A DNA stretch of 32,603 bases, taken from NCBI RefSeq assembly GCF_004359215.1, contig NC_090623.1, positions 1,119,260 through 1,151,862 of the forward strand, in the 5' to 3' direction. The position numbers and the translations under genes are program-made. Source of the stretch: Bremia lactucae (taxonomy: Eukaryota > Oomycota > Peronosporomycetes > Peronosporales > Peronosporaceae). Below the pieces are notes generated by a model. It searched no databases. It saw only the letters and a list, made by a program, of their open reading frames with translations, and had not been told where the DNA came from. Each line of letters begins with the position of its first letter. Positions within the stretch are counted from its first letter, which is position 1. Shown here piece by piece: positions 28,894 through 32,603 of the stretch.

Positions 28894-29913
28894 ATGACAG
28901 TGGACAACCCCACGCGGTCGAACACGAACGGGCTTGTCCGTCGGAACGACAGTCTTCTACAGAACCCACCGCGTTTTCGAAACAACAGCACATCGCACGT
29001 TATCGCGAGCTTCGGTGATCCAATTATACGCCATCGAGGCAAGTCGGTGCCCGTCATGCCGGTCGGCAAGTCCCGACGCCGTCGGAAGGTTACGTTTAAG
29101 AATACATATACCCCCGACGTGGTCCCCCCGCCCAAAGTCGAGAGTTACGACGAGCTCGTATTCAACGTCGCGGGGCTGTTCCATACGCTGTCGTTCTTAC
29201 ACGATCCGGACGATTGGGGCGACGCGGGCACGGGCACGGGCAGTATGTCGTCCGAGGACGATTTCTACGAACCCGAGCCTCCCCTTGAGCGGTCCGTGCC
29301 ACTTATGATTGCGGAATTTTTGTACCGTTCGGCAATCTTTTTGGGACACCCGCAAGGGGATACACCGTGGTTACCCGGGTTTCGGCTTGACAAGAAATTC
29401 TCTGGTAACGACGTCAAGCGTTGGCGACGATTGGCTCACTTTGATTGGGAAGCCGAAGAACGCGCTTTTTTGAAAAATCACCGAAAACCCGGACAACTTA
29501 AAGCTTTGCAGCCACGATCGGATCGCTCCGAATCGGTCGAATCGAATGGAAACACGTCCGTTATGTCGACGCTCGGTATGAGTTTTCACGTACGTCAGCT
29601 TGAGAATGAACACACCAAGGCGACGACCGACACGACGTGTCCGAGTCAAAAAACGAAATTTCGCGCGACAATGGCGGGTTGGTTCCGCAAACATCGCACT
29701 TGTCAGGAGGACAAGGAATTGGATGTCGTCACGATTTCTGAAGACGAGAGTGCCGTGACCACTTTTAAACCCGTATCGTGGCTCAATCCACCGCCACTTT
29801 CATCGTCAAAAGACTTGCAATTGCTTGTGGCAATTGTCAATTCATGCGTCTATTGTGGCCAATTTCAATTCCGACAACGGGATATTGTACGTCTTTGTAA
29901 TGTCAAAATCTAA
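28894..29913 (+). CDS. Unrecognised family, paralog A (339 aa)
   Basis: Intronless. A basic leader with KSRRRRKVTF at about 57-66 precedes three blocks shared with the convergent neighbour: block 1 ESYDELVFNVAGLF (from 83), extending to VPLMIAEFLYRSAIFL; block 2 NDVKRWRRLAHFDWEAEERA (R176-W177 to about 191); and block 3 at the C-terminus, LLVAIVNSCVYCGQFQFRQ with RDIVRLC (310-337). Acidic and Ser-rich linkers separate them. There is no membrane segment or signal peptide. The blocks look like pieces of one all-helical domain. A GTACGT donor-like word overlaps the last codons, but the paralog aligns through this point, so the unspliced stop at 29913 is preferred. Function unknown. Confidence 0.75.
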   Translation: MTVDNPTRSNTNGLVRRNDSLLQNPPRFRNNSTSHVIASFGDPIIRHRGKSVPVMPVGKSRRRRKVTFKNTYTPDVVPPPKVESYDELVFNVAGLFHTLSFLHDPDDWGDAGTGTGSMSSEDDFYEPEPPLERSVPLMIAEFLYRSAIFLGHPQGDTPWLPGFRLDKKFSGNDVKRWRRLAHFDWEAEERAFLKNHRKPGQLKALQPRSDRSESVESNGNTSVMSTLGMSFHVRQLENEHTKATTDTTCPSQKTKFRATMAGWFRKHRTCQEDKELDVVTISEDESAVTTFKPVSWLNPPPLSSSKDLQLLVAIVNSCVYCGQFQFRQRDIVRLCNVKI

Positions 29914-30018
29914 TGTTTTTTTTAATATAAAACACCACTCACAAAACCGACCCCTTATAAACTCGTTTATTGTGTTGTACTTTCTTTCAGAATTGCCAAA
30001 AAAACAAAAAATCAAAAG

Positions 30019-31752
30019 TTAAATCCACCCATCTTCCTCTACAAGAAACTGTAAATGCACCAAATGGCAAATGTCCTCGGGCGTAAACAACACGTCGCCA
30101 AAATTGACACAAACATTCACAACGGCACATAATCGATCAAAGGCAATCCCCGAGGGTACCTCAAGCACCTCGTCCTCTTGCTCTTCCTCGGGCTCGTCTT
30201 CGACCGCGCTTTCGTGCAAACTGTGGCCATCACTATCACTATCCGTGCTATCCGTTTCAATCGAACTACTACGCGAGTTTGGGGCCTCGACGTCCTTGCC
30301 ACAAACGCCCAGTGCGCGCGCAGCCGCTACAGTTGTCACGTCTTCCACGGCCCAATCGTGCTGCGCCAAGCGTCGCCACCGTCGAATCTCTTCATTCGAA
30401 AGGTGCACTACTTGGCCGTGTTTCATCCGCGTAGGCGACAGCGACAATAACGAGCGTTCAAGGAATTCATGGACTTTAATCGTTGTCCGTCGATGGTCAT
30501 GCGCGGCAAAGCGACAGACGCGCACGAGGACATCGTCGTAGCTCTCAAGACCCGTATACGCTCCTGCAGTGCCGTCGTTGGCATTTAAACGCACAATCGT
30601 CGGATGTCGTCGAAATCGCGTGCGTTTCGCGTACCCCGGTGACCACAGTTCCTCGGGTTGGTCAAGAGTAACCCCGGGTACGCCATGCGACGTTGCTCGA
30701 CGACGTAATTCGGCCATTTTAGCCTTGTCCGCTGCGTGTGCCAATTTACGCGCTTCCGAGCTTCGTGAGAAACTCACACGGTCTTTCTCCAAGTCCAAAT
30801 CAATACCTCCACGACCGCTACGAAATCGCGCTTGGAGTGGTAATTTTCGCCACCATTTTGAAATCACATGCGTTGGCGTGTGTTCCATGGCATCGAGACT
30901 CTGAGCACGACGATCGAATCCGCGAGTAGGTCGCGAAGAAGCGTCGAATTCGTCGGAATCCGGGGATTGTAGTCGCGTTACGGACGACACCTCCAGTGAC
31001 TCGAACGCGTGAATTTGCTCGCGTTGACGACGCATGGACGACGAAAACGACATGGATAATCGACGAGGTTTTCGAACGTTTGTGGAAGCAAGAGGTGACA
31101 CAATGGCTCCTTGAACACTGGATTCGGAGGCGACGAGCTGCTTTCGCGATGTATCAGGCGACGGAGACGCACGTGGGTGAATCGTGTCTCGATTGACGTG
31201 GTTTGTGATTGGTTTTGGACTTCCTTGGAGCGTATTAAGGCCGTGTCGAACGCCACGATCACGAAGAGGACGCGTGTCAAGACTTGATAACGTTGTGACT
31301 TCAGCACTGACACTCCGACGCCCGAGTTGGGGAGGTGTGACATACGAAAGCACCGTCTTGTCGTCGTTAGAATTCGGACTTGCAACGGTGGCATTGGGTG
31401 TGTGACTGTGAAAGAGTGGCGACGCGTGGAAAGCGTGACTAAGTGTCTGTGAAAGCGACAAGCGGTGGACGTCGTGCGGCGCCTTTTTTCCCTTGGGCGT
31501 TGCCGCCGTAGCACCGTACGGAAGTGACATGACTACTGAAGGTGTTGGCTCGGAACTTGTGCGGTGTTTTTCTTTCCAGCTCGTGAATGTAAAACTCGAA
31601 GGGCGTGTCTTCTTTTGGCCGGACCGTGGTGCTGTTGGAGCGGACTCGTCGAGCTCGACGGCATTGAAGCGACTGGAGAAACTTTCGCTACGACGTGCGC
31701 TGGGAAAGATCTTCTTGATGCCCGAGTAGACATCCTTGACCTGCTGTGACAT
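30019..31752 (-). CDS. Unrecognised family, paralog B (577 aa)
   Basis: Start at the ATG at 31752 (MSQQVKDVYSGIKKIFPSAR); the frame is open further upstream but without an ATG. The first about 380 residues are Ser/Pro/Arg-rich and probably disordered. The three blocks shared with the neighbour follow: LESYDDVLVRVCRFA (E403) with KVHEFLERSLLSL; EEIRRWRRLAQHDWAVED (W459); and, after an acidic Ser/Glu linker, DRLCAVVNVCVNFGDVLF with PEDICHLVHLQFL near the end. It is encoded tail-to-tail with paralog A, 105 bp apart, so the pair may come from an inverted duplication. Single exon. No catalytic motif seen; a scaffold or regulatory role is only a guess. Confidence 0.8.
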   Translation of the reverse strand: MSQQVKDVYSGIKKIFPSARRSESFSSRFNAVELDESAPTAPRSGQKKTRPSSFTFTSWKEKHRTSSEPTPSVVMSLPYGATAATPKGKKAPHDVHRLSLSQTLSHAFHASPLFHSHTPNATVASPNSNDDKTVLSYVTPPQLGRRSVSAEVTTLSSLDTRPLRDRGVRHGLNTLQGSPKPITNHVNRDTIHPRASPSPDTSRKQLVASESSVQGAIVSPLASTNVRKPRRLSMSFSSSMRRQREQIHAFESLEVSSVTRLQSPDSDEFDASSRPTRGFDRRAQSLDAMEHTPTHVISKWWRKLPLQARFRSGRGGIDLDLEKDRVSFSRSSEARKLAHAADKAKMAELRRRATSHGVPGVTLDQPEELWSPGYAKRTRFRRHPTIVRLNANDGTAGAYTGLESYDDVLVRVCRFAAHDHRRTTIKVHEFLERSLLSLSPTRMKHGQVVHLSNEEIRRWRRLAQHDWAVEDVTTVAAARALGVCGKDVEAPNSRSSSIETDSTDSDSDGHSLHESAVEDEPEEEQEDEVLEVPSGIAFDRLCAVVNVCVNFGDVLFTPEDICHLVHLQFLVEEDGWI

Positions 31753-31903
31753 GGGGACCAAAGGCTTGATAAAGAGTGTGTGGCCACACTCGGGGAGGAG
31801 TTGCCACTTTTGCAATGTGAGTCTCGAAGAGAGAAGTTTTCATTTGGGTCCTTGTGTTTTTTTTTCATATGGGCTCAAACGCCTCTTTTGATCACAAAAA
31901 AGA

Positions 31904-32003
31904 NNNNNNNNNNNNNNNNNNNNNNNNNNNNNNNNNNNNNNNNNNNNNNNNNNNNNNNNNNNNNNNNNNNNNNNNNNNNNNNNNNNNNNNNNNNNNNNNN
32001 NNN
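31904..32003. other. Assembly gap (100 N)
   Basis: 100 N separate the 5' region of paralog B from the right-edge retroelement fragment, so the join between them is not proven by contiguous sequence. Confidence 0.99.
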
Positions 32004-32019
32004 ACAATTGCGAACCCTT

Positions 32020-32603
32020 AGCAGGACACCGGAAAGGATGTGCTCCTGCGAGAGGCCTATGCAACTGATGTCGTGTCGAACACAGTTGAGGGTGCGTTGA
32101 CGGGATGTCAAACGTCACCAATTCCTACCCAGCTCGTGGAGACTGAGGTAGTGAATAGGACGATGACAAGTAGTCATGCGTCCGAATGTCCTGCACAGAG
32201 CCGAGAGCCTGTGGCACTAGACGGCGAGCTGACAAGAAGTCATGCGTCGCATAAACCGGGACAGTGCCAAGAGCCTGGTGCGGTTGGAAGAAGTGCGTTA
32301 GCCAGGAGTGCAACGACACCCGCTTCCCAGAAAAGGGTCGTGGTAACTCAAAAAACGAGTACCCGACAGATTAGGACGATCAAAGGCACGTCTAAACGAG
32401 TGACCTTTGGATCAGTCTCTAATGAAGAGGACGGGCCTTCGAACGAGGTGTTCGAGGCCGTCAAAGACGAAATTGCGGAGGCATCCTCAGTTGAGGTGCT
32501 CCGGCAAGTCTTTAAATCTGCCGAGGAGATAGTAAATCTCCCGGAGATGTCGTGGGATCTGTTCCTTGCCGAATTAAAGGAAGGAAAGATCCACGAAATA
32601 GTC
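32020..32603 (+). mobile_element. Retroelement polyprotein fragment, right-edge copy, open frame
   Basis: One frame is open from about 32020 through the window edge with no stop. It encodes a Ser/Thr/Lys-rich stretch (KRVVVTQKTSTRQIRTIKGT) and then an acidic helical part (EMSWDLFLAELKEGKIHEIV). From 32045 it is nearly identical to the inverted copy at 1-557, which carries a frameshift. This copy is intact as far as it can be seen. The style fits the pol linker ahead of reverse transcriptase in Ty3/Gypsy elements, but no diagnostic motif is inside the window. Confidence 0.6.

Noticed and set aside
28578..29135. Long minus-strand frame of 185 codons
   Set aside because: Its N-terminal 100 codons are antisense to paralog A; only the part from the ATG at 28835 is kept as a possible gene.
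30071..31514. Several frames of 60-180 codons antisense or out of frame to paralog B
   Set aside because: All are shadows of the long Ser/Arg-rich reading frame of paralog B.
1..32603. CRISPR arrays, bacterial operons, ribosome binding sites, tRNA genes
   Set aside because: The window is eukaryotic with spliced genes; no regularly spaced repeats or convincing tRNA B-box was seen by eye.

Overview
The window looks like nuclear DNA of a plant-parasitic oomycete, most likely a downy mildew or Phytophthora relative (Peronosporaceae). The reasons are a secreted protein with a degenerate RXLR motif and an oomycete-type initiator sequence before its start, a catalytically dead trypsin-like glucanase inhibitor protein, a GPCR fused to a phosphatidylinositol phosphate kinase (an architecture known from oomycetes and Dictyostelium), and housekeeping genes with short GT-AG introns (50-200 bp). 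The species cannot be fixed from the sequence alone. Three 100-N gaps (2449-2548, 8494-8593, 31904-32003) show that this is a draft scaffold.

The left part (1-11,200) is accessory and repeat-rich. It holds a retroelement fragment at the very edge, which returns inverted at the right edge; a frameshifted RXLR-like effector pseudogene; a foldback element of about 1.2 kb; an intact glucanase-inhibitor-like gene; a decayed LTR-retrotransposon region with LTR copies in opposite orientation, a broken gag and a second broken gag-like ORF that overlaps an antisense chromodomain fragment; and a LINE-like reverse transcriptase interrupted by two in-frame stops.

The middle (11,990-19,150) has ribosomal protein S26, a secreted effector candidate with a proline-rich 9-residue repeat, and a run of organelle and membrane genes. 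Complex III hinge subunit (QCR6) and complex I 24-kDa subunit (NDUFV2) are divergent neighbours about 208 bp apart. A TMEM128-like membrane protein is divergent from a predicted mitochondrial matrix protein.

The right part (19,250-31,750) is gene-dense and compact. It has a probable spliced gene of unknown function, a large low-complexity protein with a SAP-like segment, ribosomal protein L39 (an exon holding only the start codon, then the body) divergent from the GPCR-PIPK gene, a small unknown ORF, and two convergent genes 105 bp apart that encode diverged paralogs of a family I do not recognise. The paralog pair, the repeat-bearing effector and the altered zinc-ligand set of RPS26 are the most interesting observations. 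Exon boundaries come from reading frames, GT-AG sites and protein family similarity only; there are no transcript data.
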